Part shown: positions 53,352 through 62,914 of the stretch, in pieces
How positions within the stretch are numbered: position 1 is the stretch's first letter
Layout of the letters: each line of letters starts with the position of its first letter
NCBI GenBank assembly: GCA_029938085.1
Contig: JAPYOS010000008.1
Span: 62,001 to 126,000, forward strand
Source of the DNA: Oceanospirillaceae bacterium
GTDB taxonomy: Bacteria; Pseudomonadota; Gammaproteobacteria; Pseudomonadales; Balneatricaceae
Direction: 5' to 3'
Length of the DNA: 64,000 bases
Translations under genes and position numbers: made by a program
Notes under the pieces: generated by a model
Seen by the model: only the letters and a program-made list of their open reading frames with translations
What the model was told of the DNA's origin: nothing
Database searches by the model: none

Positions 53352-54365
53352 ATGTATGCACAAATGGTTGAAACCGGTGTTAAGCAAGTCAAAGACCGCG
53401 CCGACATGGACGCCCAAGAAGCGGCGTTTATGCAGCAAATTGATGCTGAAGACAAAATAGAACCTCAAAGTTGGATGCCCGACGCCTACCGTAAAACTTT
53501 AGTACGGCAGATTTCTCAGCATGCCCATTCAGAAATCATTGGTATGCAACCCGAAGGTAACTGGCTCACCCGTGCGCCCACCCTTAAGCGTAAGCTACAG
53601 CTAGCAGCCAAAATTCAAGACGAATGTGGCCATGGCTTGTACCTTTACAGTGCCGCCGAAACCTTGGGCACAAGCCGCGCCCAAATGCTGGACGACTTAC
53701 ACACCGGCAAAGCCAAATACTCCAGTATTTTTAACTACCCTACCCTAAGCTGGGCCGACATTGGCGCCGTGGGTTGGTTAGTGGATGGCGCGGCCATTGT
53801 TAACCAGGTGATGCTACAGCGTACGTCATACGGCCCTTATGCACGGGCCATGGTACGTATCTGTAAAGAAGAAAGTTTTCACCAACGCCAAGGCTACGAG
53901 TTGCTGCTTACGATGATGCAACAAGGCACTCAGGCACAAAAAGACATGGTACAAGATTCCATTAATCGTCTTTGGTGGCCATCATTAATGATGTTTGGCC
54001 CTACGGATGACGAGTCGCCTAACTCTGCACAATCCATGGCGTGGAAAATTAAACGTAAAGGCAACGACGAAATTCGTCAGCAGTTTATCGACCAAACCAT
54101 ACCTCAGCTAGAAGTACTCGGCTGCACCGTGCCAGACCCAGACCTTAAGTGGAATGAAGAAACTGGCCATTACGATTACGGCACCATTGATTGGGCCGAG
54201 TTTTTTGCCGTCATTAAAGGCAATGGTCCCTGCAACAAACAACGCTTAGCGCGCAAAGTACAAGCCCACGAAAATGGCGCTTGGGTGCGAGAAGCCGCTA
54301 TTGCCTATGCAGACAAACAAGCCAACATCAAGTCCCAACAATCCAATACCAACAAGGTGGCATAA
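53352..54365 (+). CDS. paaA: Phenylacetyl-CoA epoxidase, catalytic subunit A
   Basis: 337 residues of ferritin-like diiron fold. Metal ligands lie in [18 protein letters not shown] (E-x-x-H pair) and [12 protein letters not shown]. PaaA binds phenylacetyl-CoA and epoxidises the ring with oxygen, with electrons from PaaE. The start is an ATG with GAGG before it. PaaB begins two bases after its stop, in the standard ABCDE order. The promoter-operator region at 53282 suggests separate or boosted transcription of this part. Confidence 0.96.
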   Translation: MYAQMVETGVKQVKDRADMDAQEAAFMQQIDAEDKIEPQSWMPDAYRKTLVRQISQHAHSEIIGMQPEGNWLTRAPTLKRKLQLAAKIQDECGHGLYLYSAAETLGTSRAQMLDDLHTGKAKYSSIFNYPTLSWADIGAVGWLVDGAAIVNQVMLQRTSYGPYARAMVRICKEESFHQRQGYELLLTMMQQGTQAQKDMVQDSINRLWWPSLMMFGPTDDESPNSAQSMAWKIKRKGNDEIRQQFIDQTIPQLEVLGCTVPDPDLKWNEETGHYDYGTIDWAEFFAVIKGNGPCNKQRLARKVQAHENGAWVREAAIAYADKQANIKSQQSNTNKVA

Positions 54366-54367
54366 AC

Positions 54368-54655
54368 ATGAACAAAACAGACTGGCCTTTATACGAAGTG
54401 TTTATCCGCAGCCGTCATGGCTTAAGCCACAAACACGTAGGTAGTGTACACGCCGCAGACGAAACCATGGCCATGGAAAATGCCCGTGAGTTATACACTC
54501 GCCGTAACGAAGGCACCAGCATTTGGGTAGTCGATTCCAACGCCATTTGCGCCAGTGCACCAGAGCAAAAAGACGCCATGTTTACCTCGCCGGTAGAAAA
54601 GATTTACCGTCACCCTTCATTTTACCAGCTGCCTGCCAGCGTGGATAAAATGTAA
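54368..54655 (+). CDS. paaB: Phenylacetyl-CoA epoxidase subunit B
   Basis: 95 residues from the ATG two bases after paaA; a longer frame begins inside paaA and is discarded. YEVFIRSRHGLSHKHVGSVHAAD and ARELYTRRNEG are family constants. PaaB bridges PaaAC dimers in the epoxidase complex and has no catalytic site. Its stop overlaps the paaC start as TAATG. Confidence 0.95.
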   Translation: MNKTDWPLYEVFIRSRHGLSHKHVGSVHAADETMAMENARELYTRRNEGTSIWVVDSNAICASAPEQKDAMFTSPVEKIYRHPSFYQLPASVDKM

Positions 54656-55431
54656 TGAGCGACTGTTACGCCACTCAAGGCCACGACTCACTCAATCAAT
54701 ACATCCTCCACTTGGCCGACAACCCATTAGTACTGGGTCAACGCTTGTGTGAATTGTGTACCCATGCACCGATCTTAGAAGAAGAAACGGCGCTCATGAA
54801 CACCAGTCTCGACCTCTTTGGTCAAGCGCGCAATTGGCTCGACTATGCCGTCGCCAGAAACCCCCAGCTAGGCGACTGCGACGCCCTTGCCATGGGCCGC
54901 GACGAGCGCCACTTTTTAAACCTACTATTGTGCGAACAAGGTAACGGCAACTTTGCCGACACCATGGCCCGTCAATACTTGTTTGATGTGTGGCATCGTC
55001 TCACGCTACAGGCCCTATGCCTAAGCCAAGACAGCCAAATTGCTGCCATTGCGGCCAAGTCCATCAAAGAAGTGGATTACCACGAACAACGTTCGCGTAA
55101 CTGGGTGATTCGCCTAGGCGATGGTACCCAGCAGAGCCACGATTACATGCAGTCGGCCATCAATGAGTTGTGGTCCTATAGCGACGAATTGTTCGTGCAA
55201 GGCGACGACGAATTACAGCTCGTAGCCCAAGGTATTGCCGCTAACCAATCCAGCATTGAAGTCCAATGGCGTGCCACGGTAAGCCAAACCATGGCTGAAG
55301 CCACGCTAACGTTACCCACCGATTGTTTCCAAAAATTTGGTGGCAAGCAAGGTGAGCACAGCGAGCCATTTGGGTTAATGTTAGCCGAAATGCAAAGCCT
55401 GTATCGCGCCCACCCTGGTGCAGTATGGTAG
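54655..55431 (+). CDS. paaC: Phenylacetyl-CoA epoxidase structural subunit C
   Basis: 258 residues, ferritin-like but without a working metal site, as in the family. EEETALMNTSLDLFGQARNWLDY, DERHFLNLLLCEQGNGNFA and SIKEVDYHEQRS are visible. It supports PaaA structurally. It overlaps paaB by one base and paaD by seven, showing tight translation coupling. Confidence 0.95.
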   Translation: MSDCYATQGHDSLNQYILHLADNPLVLGQRLCELCTHAPILEEETALMNTSLDLFGQARNWLDYAVARNPQLGDCDALAMGRDERHFLNLLLCEQGNGNFADTMARQYLFDVWHRLTLQALCLSQDSQIAAIAAKSIKEVDYHEQRSRNWVIRLGDGTQQSHDYMQSAINELWSYSDELFVQGDDELQLVAQGIAANQSSIEVQWRATVSQTMAEATLTLPTDCFQKFGGKQGEHSEPFGLMLAEMQSLYRAHPGAVW

Positions 55432-55958
55432 AAGTGCAGCCGCTGATTTTCACCGACCGGGGCCGTCAGCTCGACTTTCATCACGCTACACCGACAGAAA
55501 ACCAGGTGTGGCAATTGTTAGAGCTGGTGCCAGACCCAGAACTACCAATGGTGAGCGTAGTGGACTTAGGCATTGTGCGTAGCGCTGAGCTACAGCCCGC
55601 CAACAGTACACAAGAGCAACAATGGCTAGTGCAAGTGACGCCCACCTATTCGGGCTGCCCTGCCACCGACTTTATTGCCAGCGAAGTACACCATACGCTC
55701 AAGCGTGCCGGTGTACCCAACCGTGTTGAAACCGTGTTGGCACCGGCTTGGTGCAGCTCTTGGATGACGCCAAAAGGCCGCACAGCACTAAAAGATGCCG
55801 GCATTGCACCACCTCTAGACGACATTACCACCTTAGCTTGCCCCCAGTGCGACAGCCGCAATGTAGCCTTACTCAACCAGTTTGGCTCAACCGCATGCAA
55901 AGCCCTGTACCGCTGCAATAACTGCTTAGAACCGTTTGACTACTTCAAAACGATTTAA
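55425..55958 (+). CDS. paaD: Phenylacetate epoxidase maturation protein PaaD
   Basis: 177 residues. The DUF59/MIP18 domain (about 20-95) has LVPDPELPMVSVVDLGIVRS and YSGCPATDFI. A zinc-ribbon-like C-terminus carries CPQCDSRNV and CNNCLEPFDYF. It probably helps assemble the iron or iron-sulfur centre of the epoxidase system. It overlaps the end of paaC. Confidence 0.93.
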   Translation: MVEVQPLIFTDRGRQLDFHHATPTENQVWQLLELVPDPELPMVSVVDLGIVRSAELQPANSTQEQQWLVQVTPTYSGCPATDFIASEVHHTLKRAGVPNRVETVLAPAWCSSWMTPKGRTALKDAGIAPPLDDITTLACPQCDSRNVALLNQFGSTACKALYRCNNCLEPFDYFKTI

Positions 55959-55976
55959 CTTGATGAGCCTTTGACC

Positions 55977-57047
55977 ATGAAGAATTTTTACCCACTCACC
56001 GTAAATCAACTCACCAACGAGACCCGCGACACCGTCTCCATCGCCTTTGATTTACCGGCCGACTTAGCCGACAAGTTCCACTACCAACAAGGCCAATACC
56101 TCACCCTTCGTACTCAGATTGAAGGTCAAGAAGTTCGTCGGGCCTACTCCATTTGTGAAAGCGTAGGCCAGCAAAAATTACGTGTGGCCGTGAAACAAGT
56201 GGCCGATGGTCAATTTTCTACGTGGGCCAACCAGCAACTTGAAGTCGGCCAACAAATTGACGTAATGCCACCTCAAGGTAGCTTCACTAGCACCTTAGAC
56301 ACACACCATGTCGGCGAATATCTACTTATTGCCGCAGGTTCTGGCATTACCCCTATCCTGTCTATTGCCGCCAGCATGTTAGAAACCGAAGCCACCTCCA
56401 AGGTGACGTTGGTGTACGGCAACCGTGCCACCAGCAGCGTTATTTTTAGGGAGCAGTTAGAAGACCTTAAAAACAAATACATGCAACGCCTCAACGTTAT
56501 CTACGTGATGAGCCGAGAGCAACAAGACATCGAGCTATTTAACGGCCGCATCAATGGCGCTAAAATCGACCAACTGTTAAGTCAGTGGGTACACCCAGAC
56601 CGTATCAGTGAATGCTTTATTTGTGGTCCAGAAGACATGAGCAAAGACTGCCAACAAGCCTTAATTAAGGCCGGCATACCGGCAGCCAAGGTTCACTTAG
56701 AACTATTTGGCACACAAACAGCTGGCAGCGCAGCACGTAAGCGTAAACCTAAGGCAACCAATGCTAACACCAGCGAGATCAGTATCCGCGCAGACGGCCA
56801 CACCCGCAGTTTTGAGTTAGCCCACAACAGTTTAAACATTCTTGAAGCAGGCCTTGCCGAAGGCGCAGACTTACCTTGGGCCTGTAAAGCCGGCGTCTGC
56901 TCCACCTGCAAATGTAAAGTACTCGAAGGCGAAGTAGAAATGGACACTAACCACGCCCTAGAAGACTACGAGATCAAAGACGGCTACGTACTGAGTTGCC
57001 AAAGCTACCCCATCAGCGCCAAAATCGTCTTAGACTACGACATCTAA
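55977..57047 (+). CDS. paaE: Phenylacetyl-CoA epoxidase reductase PaaE
   Basis: 356 residues from the ATG; a TTG two codons earlier is the alternative. An FAD-binding ferredoxin-reductase part has RRAYSICES and AAGSGITPIL for FAD and NADPH. A C-terminal plant-type [2Fe-2S] domain has CKAGVCSTC and the last ligand in LSCQSYP. It passes electrons from NADPH to PaaA. It is followed by paaZ 11 bases later. Confidence 0.95.
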   Translation: MKNFYPLTVNQLTNETRDTVSIAFDLPADLADKFHYQQGQYLTLRTQIEGQEVRRAYSICESVGQQKLRVAVKQVADGQFSTWANQQLEVGQQIDVMPPQGSFTSTLDTHHVGEYLLIAAGSGITPILSIAASMLETEATSKVTLVYGNRATSSVIFREQLEDLKNKYMQRLNVIYVMSREQQDIELFNGRINGAKIDQLLSQWVHPDRISECFICGPEDMSKDCQQALIKAGIPAAKVHLELFGTQTAGSAARKRKPKATNANTSEISIRADGHTRSFELAHNSLNILEAGLAEGADLPWACKAGVCSTCKCKVLEGEVEMDTNHALEDYEIKDGYVLSCQSYPISAKIVLDYDI

Positions 57048-57058
57048 AGGAACAGCAC

Positions 57059-59104
57059 ATGAAAGTATCAAGTTACGTTAACGGCCAGTGGCATACGAGC
57101 AACGATGCTGGGGTAGAAATTTACCACGCGGTTAGCGGTGATCCAGTCGCTCAAATCAGCAGCCAAGGCATCGACTTTGCAGCAGTAGCAACCTATGGCC
57201 GTAATGTCGGCGGCACAGCCCTACGGCAGATGACCTTGCACGAGCGCGCCAATATGCTTAAGCATTTAGGCAAATACTTATTGCAGCGTAAACAAGAATT
57301 TTACACCTTATCAGCCTGCACCGGCGCCACTCAATTGGACAGCTGGGTCGACATTGAAGGTGGTATTCAAACCCTATTTAGTTATTCGGGCATGGTGCGA
57401 CGTGAATTTTCTAACGAAACCTATGCCATAGAAGGCCCATCCGAAGCCTTGTCTGCGGGCGGCACGTTTGTGGGTCGGCATATTTTGGTACCTAAAGAGG
57501 GTGTAGCGGTACACATTAACGCCTTTAACTTCCCTTGTTGGGGCATGTTAGAAAAAATCGCCCCAAGCTTAGCTGCGGGTGTTCCTGTAATCGTTAAACC
57601 TGCCAGTGTTTCCTGCTACCTAACCCAACTCATGGTAAAAGCCATTGTAGAGTCTGGTTTGTTACCAGAAGGCGCCATCCAGCTTATTTGTGGTGGTGTA
57701 GGCGACTTGTTAGATCAACTCAACGAACAAGATGTAGTGACCTTCACAGGCTCCGCTGTGACCGGCCAAAAACTAAAAAGCCATGCCAACATCATGGCCA
57801 ACAACATTCCCTTCACCATGGAAGCCGATTCCCTTAACTACAGCATTCTTGGCCAGCAAGCCACGCCCGAGACACCAGAATTCGACCTATTCGTTAAGTC
57901 TTTAGTCACCGAAATGACCGTCAAAGCGGGCCAAAAATGTACCGCTATTCGCCGTGCCATTGTGCCTGCCAACTTGATGGATGCCGTATCCACTGCAGTG
58001 AGTACACGTTTGCAAAAAATCACCATAGGCGACCCCGCACAAGAAGGCGTACGTATGGGGCCGTTAGTTGGCCGCGACCAAGTTGCCGACACGTGGGATC
58101 AGTTAAATCGGTTAAAGCAACACACCCAAGTGGTTTACGGTGGCACCCAAGACTTTGCCCTGCATAGTGGCAGCCGAGAGGGCGGTGCGTTTTTCCCGGC
58201 CACCTTATTACGTTGTGATAACCCGCTAACGGCCACCCTACCCCACGAAGTAGAAGCCTTTGGCCCAGTGTCGATCTTAATGCCTTACAATAACATCGAC
58301 GAAGCCATTGCTATCACCAAATTGGGCCGTGGCAGCTTAGTAGGCTCGTTAGTGAGTGACGATCCACTAGAAGCCCAGCAAATTGTGCTTGGCACCGCTG
58401 CCTACCATGGCCGTTTGTTAGTACTTAACCAAGCCTGCGCTAAAGAATCTACCGGTCACGGTTCGCCTTTGCCTATGTTGGTCCATGGCGGCCCAGGCCG
58501 TGCCGGTGGCGGCGAAGAACTGGGTGGCATCCGTGCAGTAAAGCACTATATGCAACGCACGGCACTGCAGGGTAGCCCTACCATGCTGACGGCGGTGACC
58601 AAGGAATTCCACCCTGGATCAGAACAAATCACCACCCAAGTGCATCCGTTTAAGAAATACTTTGAAGACCTACAAATTGGCGAAACCTTAATCACGCACC
58701 GACGCACGGTAACCGAAGCCGACATCGTTAATTTTGGTTGCCTGTCTGGCGACCACTTTTACGCTCACTTCGACGAAATTGCTGCCAAGGACTCTTTATT
58801 TGGCGAACGTGTAGCCCATGGCTATTTTGTAATTTCTGCCGCTGCCGGCATGTTTGTAGAACCTTCCCCGGGCCCAGTCTTAGCTAACTATGGCTTAGAG
58901 AATTTGCGTTTTGTGGAACCCGTATGTATTGGTGACACCATCCAAGTGCGCCTAAGCTGCAAACAAAAAACTTATAAAGATCAACGCCCTGACGACAAAA
59001 AGCCCACAGGTGTAGTGGAATGGGATGTAGAAGTACGCAACCAGCACGACACGCCAGTAGCGCTCTACAGCATCCTTACCTTAGTAGAACGGCGCTTGCC
59101 GTAA
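57059..59104 (+). CDS. paaZ: Bifunctional oxepin-CoA hydrolase / semialdehyde dehydrogenase PaaZ
   Basis: 681 residues from the ATG at MKVSSYVNGQW; the longer frame starts inside paaE. Domain one (about 1-520) is an aldehyde dehydrogenase with the cysteine in GQKCTAIRR and the glutamate in FTMEADSL. Domain two (about 540-681) is a MaoC-like hydratase with GDHFYAHFDE and VAHGYFVISAA. The hydratase opens the oxepin ring and the dehydrogenase oxidises the aldehyde. Both active sites are complete. This is the last gene of the operon here; a hairpin follows. Confidence 0.95.
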   Translation: MKVSSYVNGQWHTSNDAGVEIYHAVSGDPVAQISSQGIDFAAVATYGRNVGGTALRQMTLHERANMLKHLGKYLLQRKQEFYTLSACTGATQLDSWVDIEGGIQTLFSYSGMVRREFSNETYAIEGPSEALSAGGTFVGRHILVPKEGVAVHINAFNFPCWGMLEKIAPSLAAGVPVIVKPASVSCYLTQLMVKAIVESGLLPEGAIQLICGGVGDLLDQLNEQDVVTFTGSAVTGQKLKSHANIMANNIPFTMEADSLNYSILGQQATPETPEFDLFVKSLVTEMTVKAGQKCTAIRRAIVPANLMDAVSTAVSTRLQKITIGDPAQEGVRMGPLVGRDQVADTWDQLNRLKQHTQVVYGGTQDFALHSGSREGGAFFPATLLRCDNPLTATLPHEVEAFGPVSILMPYNNIDEAIAITKLGRGSLVGSLVSDDPLEAQQIVLGTAAYHGRLLVLNQACAKESTGHGSPLPMLVHGGPGRAGGGEELGGIRAVKHYMQRTALQGSPTMLTAVTKEFHPGSEQITTQVHPFKKYFEDLQIGETLITHRRTVTEADIVNFGCLSGDHFYAHFDEIAAKDSLFGERVAHGYFVISAAAGMFVEPSPGPVLANYGLENLRFVEPVCIGDTIQVRLSCKQKTYKDQRPDDKKPTGVVEWDVEVRNQHDTPVALYSILTLVERRLP

Positions 59105-59111
59105 CCCCGCA

Positions 59112-59137
59112 CCCGTCTTTACTCTGGTAAAGGCGGG
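59112..59137 (+). terminator. Terminator hairpin after paaZ
   Basis: CCCGTCTTTAC-tctg-GTAAAGGCGGG, an 11-bp stem with one G-U pair, starting eight bases after the paaZ stop. It is followed by ACATTT, a weak T run. Probably the end of the paa transcript. Confidence 0.6.
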
Positions 59138-59239
59138 GCCACATTTAACTGTGGTTTCTCGGTCATCTGCAGTATTCTGTTGTTGGTTTAGTTATGATCC
59201 CTGATCAGACTAGCTCTCTCAGCAACAGGAATACACCGC

Positions 59240-60661
59240 ATGCCAACACCCGTAAGCCAGCCTCAGGTCAACGCGGACCAACTCAGAGCTACACTTACTA
59301 AACAAAAATCAGCCTATTTGTCGCAGGGTATCCCTAACCTAGCGCAGCGCCGTGAGACCTTAAACCAACTTAAATCGCTGATTATGGCCAACCAACAGGC
59401 CATCGTTGACGCCATCTGTAAGGACTACGGCCATCGGGCGCACCAAGAAACCCGTTTAGCCGAAATTTTTCCATCCATCGATGGCATTAACCATGCGCGA
59501 AAAAAGCTATCCAAGTGGATGAAAACCCAAAAACGATCCGTCGGCATTTGGGCCTTAGGTGCCCGTAACACTGTAATTCCGCAGCCGCTAGGCGTAGTGG
59601 GTATTGTGGTACCGTGGAACTACCCTTTATTTCTATGTATTAGCCCATTGGTGTGCGCCATTGCTGCGGGTAACCGCTGCATGATAAAAATGGCGGCCAA
59701 CTCGTCGAATTTATGCCATTTGTTACAGGCTTTGTTTGCAGAAACCTTTGCTGAGGACATGATTACCATTATACCCGGCGCCAAAGGCTCCGATTTTTCC
59801 GCCCTACCGTTTGATCATTTAATGTTTACCGGTTCCGGTAGTACCGGCCGCCAAGTAATGCGTGCGGCGGCCGACAACCTCACCCCGGTAACTTTGGAAT
59901 TGGGTGGTAAATCACCGGCCATCATTGCCCCAGACTACTCTATTTCCAAAGCCGCGCAGCGTTTATTATTCTTCAAATGCTTTAATGCGGGCCAAACCTG
60001 TGTCGCACCTGATTACCTGTTTGTGCCCGAGAGTAAGGTGGACGAATTTGTTGCTGCTGCTAAAACCATTGTCAGTGCTCGCTACCCCGACACTAGCAGC
60101 ACCGATTACACATCGGTTATTGATGAAGCCGCCTATCAACGCCTCAACAGCACACTTGCAGATGCCGTTGCTCTTGGAGCTCAGACCATCCCCATGATTA
60201 CCAGTCACACCAGCGACGCCACGCTGCGCAAGCTACCTCCCACACTATTAACCGGCGTAAACGACGGCATGCGGGTAATGCAGGAAGAGATTTTTGGCCC
60301 GCTATTACCTATAATGACGTATACCCACATGAACGACGTACTGGACTATGTGAATAACCACGACCGGCCTTTAGGTTTGTATTTATTTAGTAATAATAAG
60401 CAGTTACAGGAGGATGTGATAAACAAAACCCGCTCCGGAGGCGTGTGTATCAACGACACCACTTTGCAAGTGAGTCAGCACGACCTGCCGTTTGGCGGTG
60501 TGGGCGAAAGTGGCATGGGCCACTACCATGGCGCAGAGGGTTTTATGACCATGAGTAAGTTACGGCCTATTTTTAAGCAAGCTCGCAAGTCTACCTTATC
60601 CAACCTGTACCCTCCCTATGGAGCTCGGGTTGATGCATTTTTGAAAACTTTTGTTAGGTAA
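59240..60661 (+). CDS. Coniferyl-type aldehyde dehydrogenase
   Basis: 473 residues, shorter than most aldehyde dehydrogenases, as in the CalB and fatty-aldehyde (class 3) branch. Landmarks: VVPWNYPLFLCI, FTGSGSTGRQV, the glutamate in LELGGKSPA and the cysteine in AGQTCVAPDY, then INDTTLQVSQHDLPFGGVGESG. A coniferaldehyde substrate is a family name rather than proof. It is followed after six bases by an amine oxidase, so it may oxidise the aldehyde that enzyme makes (inference). Confidence 0.88.
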   Translation: MPTPVSQPQVNADQLRATLTKQKSAYLSQGIPNLAQRRETLNQLKSLIMANQQAIVDAICKDYGHRAHQETRLAEIFPSIDGINHARKKLSKWMKTQKRSVGIWALGARNTVIPQPLGVVGIVVPWNYPLFLCISPLVCAIAAGNRCMIKMAANSSNLCHLLQALFAETFAEDMITIIPGAKGSDFSALPFDHLMFTGSGSTGRQVMRAAADNLTPVTLELGGKSPAIIAPDYSISKAAQRLLFFKCFNAGQTCVAPDYLFVPESKVDEFVAAAKTIVSARYPDTSSTDYTSVIDEAAYQRLNSTLADAVALGAQTIPMITSHTSDATLRKLPPTLLTGVNDGMRVMQEEIFGPLLPIMTYTHMNDVLDYVNNHDRPLGLYLFSNNKQLQEDVINKTRSGGVCINDTTLQVSQHDLPFGGVGESGMGHYHGAEGFMTMSKLRPIFKQARKSTLSNLYPPYGARVDAFLKTFVR

Positions 60662-60667
60662 TGACCA

Positions 60668-61960
60668 TTGAAAGCGTCTATCTCTGCGTCAAAACCCGCT
60701 AATAGCCTCTGGTGTGCTAGCACTAAAAATACCTTTGCTAGCCCTCCGCTAGAGGCGCACGTGACCACTGACGTGGTGATTATTGGTGGCGGCTACAGCG
60801 GCTTGTCTGCAGCCCTACATTTGGCACAACAAGGTGTTGATGTTCAGGTTGTAGAGGCCCACTCCATTGGATTTGGCGGGTCTGGCCGCAACGTCGGCTT
60901 AGTCAATGCCGGGTTATGGGTACCGCCAGACCAAGTGGAAGCTCAACTGGGCTACCATGCAGGGCACACCCTCAACCAAGCGCTCGCCGCGGCACCCGAT
61001 CTTGTATTTGAGCTAATCGAACAACACCAGATTGATTGCCAACCGGTGCGTAATGGTACCCTTCATTGCGCTAACAACAGTGTCGGTTTGGCAGATCTAA
61101 AGCGCCGCTTAGCACAACAACAAAAACGCCATGCGCCGGTGCAACTTCTAGACGCTAGCACCGCTCAAAGCCGCATTGGGTCAACCCGGTTTGTGGGTGC
61201 CTTATTTGATCCTCGAGCAGGCACCATACAACCGTTAAACTATGCCTTTGGTTTAGCCCACGCGGCGGTTGCAGCAGGAGCGGTCATTCACACCCAATCA
61301 CCAGCGCTGAGTTACCAGCACCACGGTAACCAATGGTGCGTGACTACCGCCAAGGGGAGTATTAGGGCTAACCGACTCATATTGGCCACCAATGCCTATG
61401 ATTTAAATTTAACCACCATACCTCACCATACGCCGGTCCACTTTTGCCAGTTTGCCACCCAACCGTTAACCAAGCAGCAGCGCATTGGCATCTTGCCCCA
61501 GGGTGAAGGTTGCTGGGACACGGCGCAGGTGATGTCGTCGTTTAGGCTCGATAATGCGGGACGGCTTATTATTGGTGGTGTAGGTTGTGTAGAAGACGCG
61601 GGCAAACAAACCCACATCAATTGGGCCCACCGGCAACTCAACGCCTTATTCCCACAAGTCACCGATTACCAATTTCGGTATGCCTGGAGTGGCTGCATCG
61701 CCATGACCCCAGATCACCTGCCAAAAATAGCCCACATAGGCCCCCAAGCAATCAGCCTGTACGGCTATAGCGGCCGTGGCATTGGCCCTGCTACGGTGCT
61801 GGGTAAAGCCGCGGCACAATGGGCCATGGGTGCAGACCCCGCATGCTTACCAGTAGCCATCACCCTGCCTAAAACCGATCACTTTTCTCGTATTAAAGCG
61901 CACTACTACAATACCGGAGCGCGTGTAGCTCACTGGTTTGACAGGCGTCTAGGCCGATAG
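60668..61960 (+). CDS. FAD-dependent amine/amino-acid oxidase (PuuB-like)
   Basis: 430 residues from a TTG; a stop lies two codons upstream, and AGG precedes it, so TTG is the only plausible start. The DAO fold has VVIIGGGYSGLSAALHL as FAD-binding loop, GFGGSGRNVGLVN and, near the end, LYGYSGRGIGPAT. It resembles gamma-glutamylputrescine oxidase and sarcosine or D-amino-acid oxidases. It makes an imine or aldehyde and would pair with the dehydrogenase just upstream. Convergent with the LysR gene, nine bases apart. Confidence 0.87.
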   Translation: MKASISASKPANSLWCASTKNTFASPPLEAHVTTDVVIIGGGYSGLSAALHLAQQGVDVQVVEAHSIGFGGSGRNVGLVNAGLWVPPDQVEAQLGYHAGHTLNQALAAAPDLVFELIEQHQIDCQPVRNGTLHCANNSVGLADLKRRLAQQQKRHAPVQLLDASTAQSRIGSTRFVGALFDPRAGTIQPLNYAFGLAHAAVAAGAVIHTQSPALSYQHHGNQWCVTTAKGSIRANRLILATNAYDLNLTTIPHHTPVHFCQFATQPLTKQQRIGILPQGEGCWDTAQVMSSFRLDNAGRLIIGGVGCVEDAGKQTHINWAHRQLNALFPQVTDYQFRYAWSGCIAMTPDHLPKIAHIGPQAISLYGYSGRGIGPATVLGKAAAQWAMGADPACLPVAITLPKTDHFSRIKAHYYNTGARVAHWFDRRLGR

Positions 61961-61968
61961 CTCCAAAC

Positions 61969-62820
61969 TTAGCTACAAAACAAGTCGCTCAACTCCTGCC
62001 AATCCAGTTGCGAAAGCTGGTCTTTTGGCGCAGTTAACCAAGGCCCCGCAGCACTAATGAGACGTTGCGGCGATAACTCCACCAACTCACCGGACTTAAG
62101 CGCTTGCTGCGCCAACGGCAAGGATGCCAACACCACACCCAAACCTTGTTGCGCTGCCGCCAAGGCACAGGTTTGTGAGTCAAATCGATAAAGAGCCATG
62201 GGGCTTGCTGCATCACCAGTGAATTGTGCCCAATCGTGCCAACCCAAGCGCGGGCCAGACACCGCTAACTTGGGTAACTGCTGCCAATGTTTCACTGTGG
62301 CTAACAAAGCGGGGCTTACCAAGGGTGTAAGTTGTTCTGCAAATAAAGGCGTGCAAGTGCGGTTAGCCCACTGGCCAGTGCCATACCTCACCTCCACGTC
62401 TGCGGTTTGCTGCTTAAAATCAGCTTCGACCACCATGGTGCTAAAGGTCAATTGCAAAGGTTTGTTGTGGGTTACTAAACGTGGCATTAACCACTGCTGA
62501 ATCACCGAAGCGCTGGCAGCAATGGTGAGCTGTGTGCGCCGTAAGCCAAATAATTGCGCAGAGCTTTGACCAATAGTATTAAGGCCACTGGATACATACG
62601 GCAACCAAGCCTCACCATGTACCGTTAAGGCCACACCCCTAGGTTTTCGTAAGAACAATTTGTACGCCAAACGACGTTCTAAATAACCGATGCGCTGGCT
62701 TATTGCGGCCTGAGTTAAACCTGTTTCTTTTGCCGCGGCGGTAAAACTACCTAAACGCCCAGCGGCCTCAAACGCCCGCACCCACTCCAACGGCAAATCG
62801 TTAAACTTATCCTCTGCCAT
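61969..62820 (-). CDS. LysR-family regulator, GcvA-like
   Basis: 283 residues from the ATG; an upstream GTG four codons earlier is possible. The HTH at about 18-60 (AAGRLGSFTAAAKETGLTQAAISQRI) and the GcvA-type RVALTVHG-like turn are visible, followed by a periplasmic-binding-like effector domain. It is divergent from the dioxygenase-like gene, with the 94-base gap holding a T-N-A palindrome, which makes that gene its likely target. Confidence 0.9.
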   Translation of the reverse strand: MAEDKFNDLPLEWVRAFEAAGRLGSFTAAAKETGLTQAAISQRIGYLERRLAYKLFLRKPRGVALTVHGEAWLPYVSSGLNTIGQSSAQLFGLRRTQLTIAASASVIQQWLMPRLVTHNKPLQLTFSTMVVEADFKQQTADVEVRYGTGQWANRTCTPLFAEQLTPLVSPALLATVKHWQQLPKLAVSGPRLGWHDWAQFTGDAASPMALYRFDSQTCALAAAQQGLGVVLASLPLAQQALKSGELVELSPQRLISAAGPWLTAPKDQLSQLDWQELSDLFCS

Positions 62821-62847
62821 AACTAAAACCACATCTTAGATTTAATT

Positions 62848-62864
62848 TAAGTAAATATAACTTA
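62848..62864. promoter_or_regulatory. Candidate LysR binding site
   Basis: TAAGT-AAATATA-ACTTA, a 17-base palindromic T-N-A type site between the divergent LysR and dioxygenase genes. This is the usual position for a LysR regulator that controls the neighbouring gene and itself. Confidence 0.45.
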
Positions 62865-62914
62865 TGTTCAATCTAACTTAAACTGAGTTAATCAACATCA
62901 ATTAGGGAATTTGT

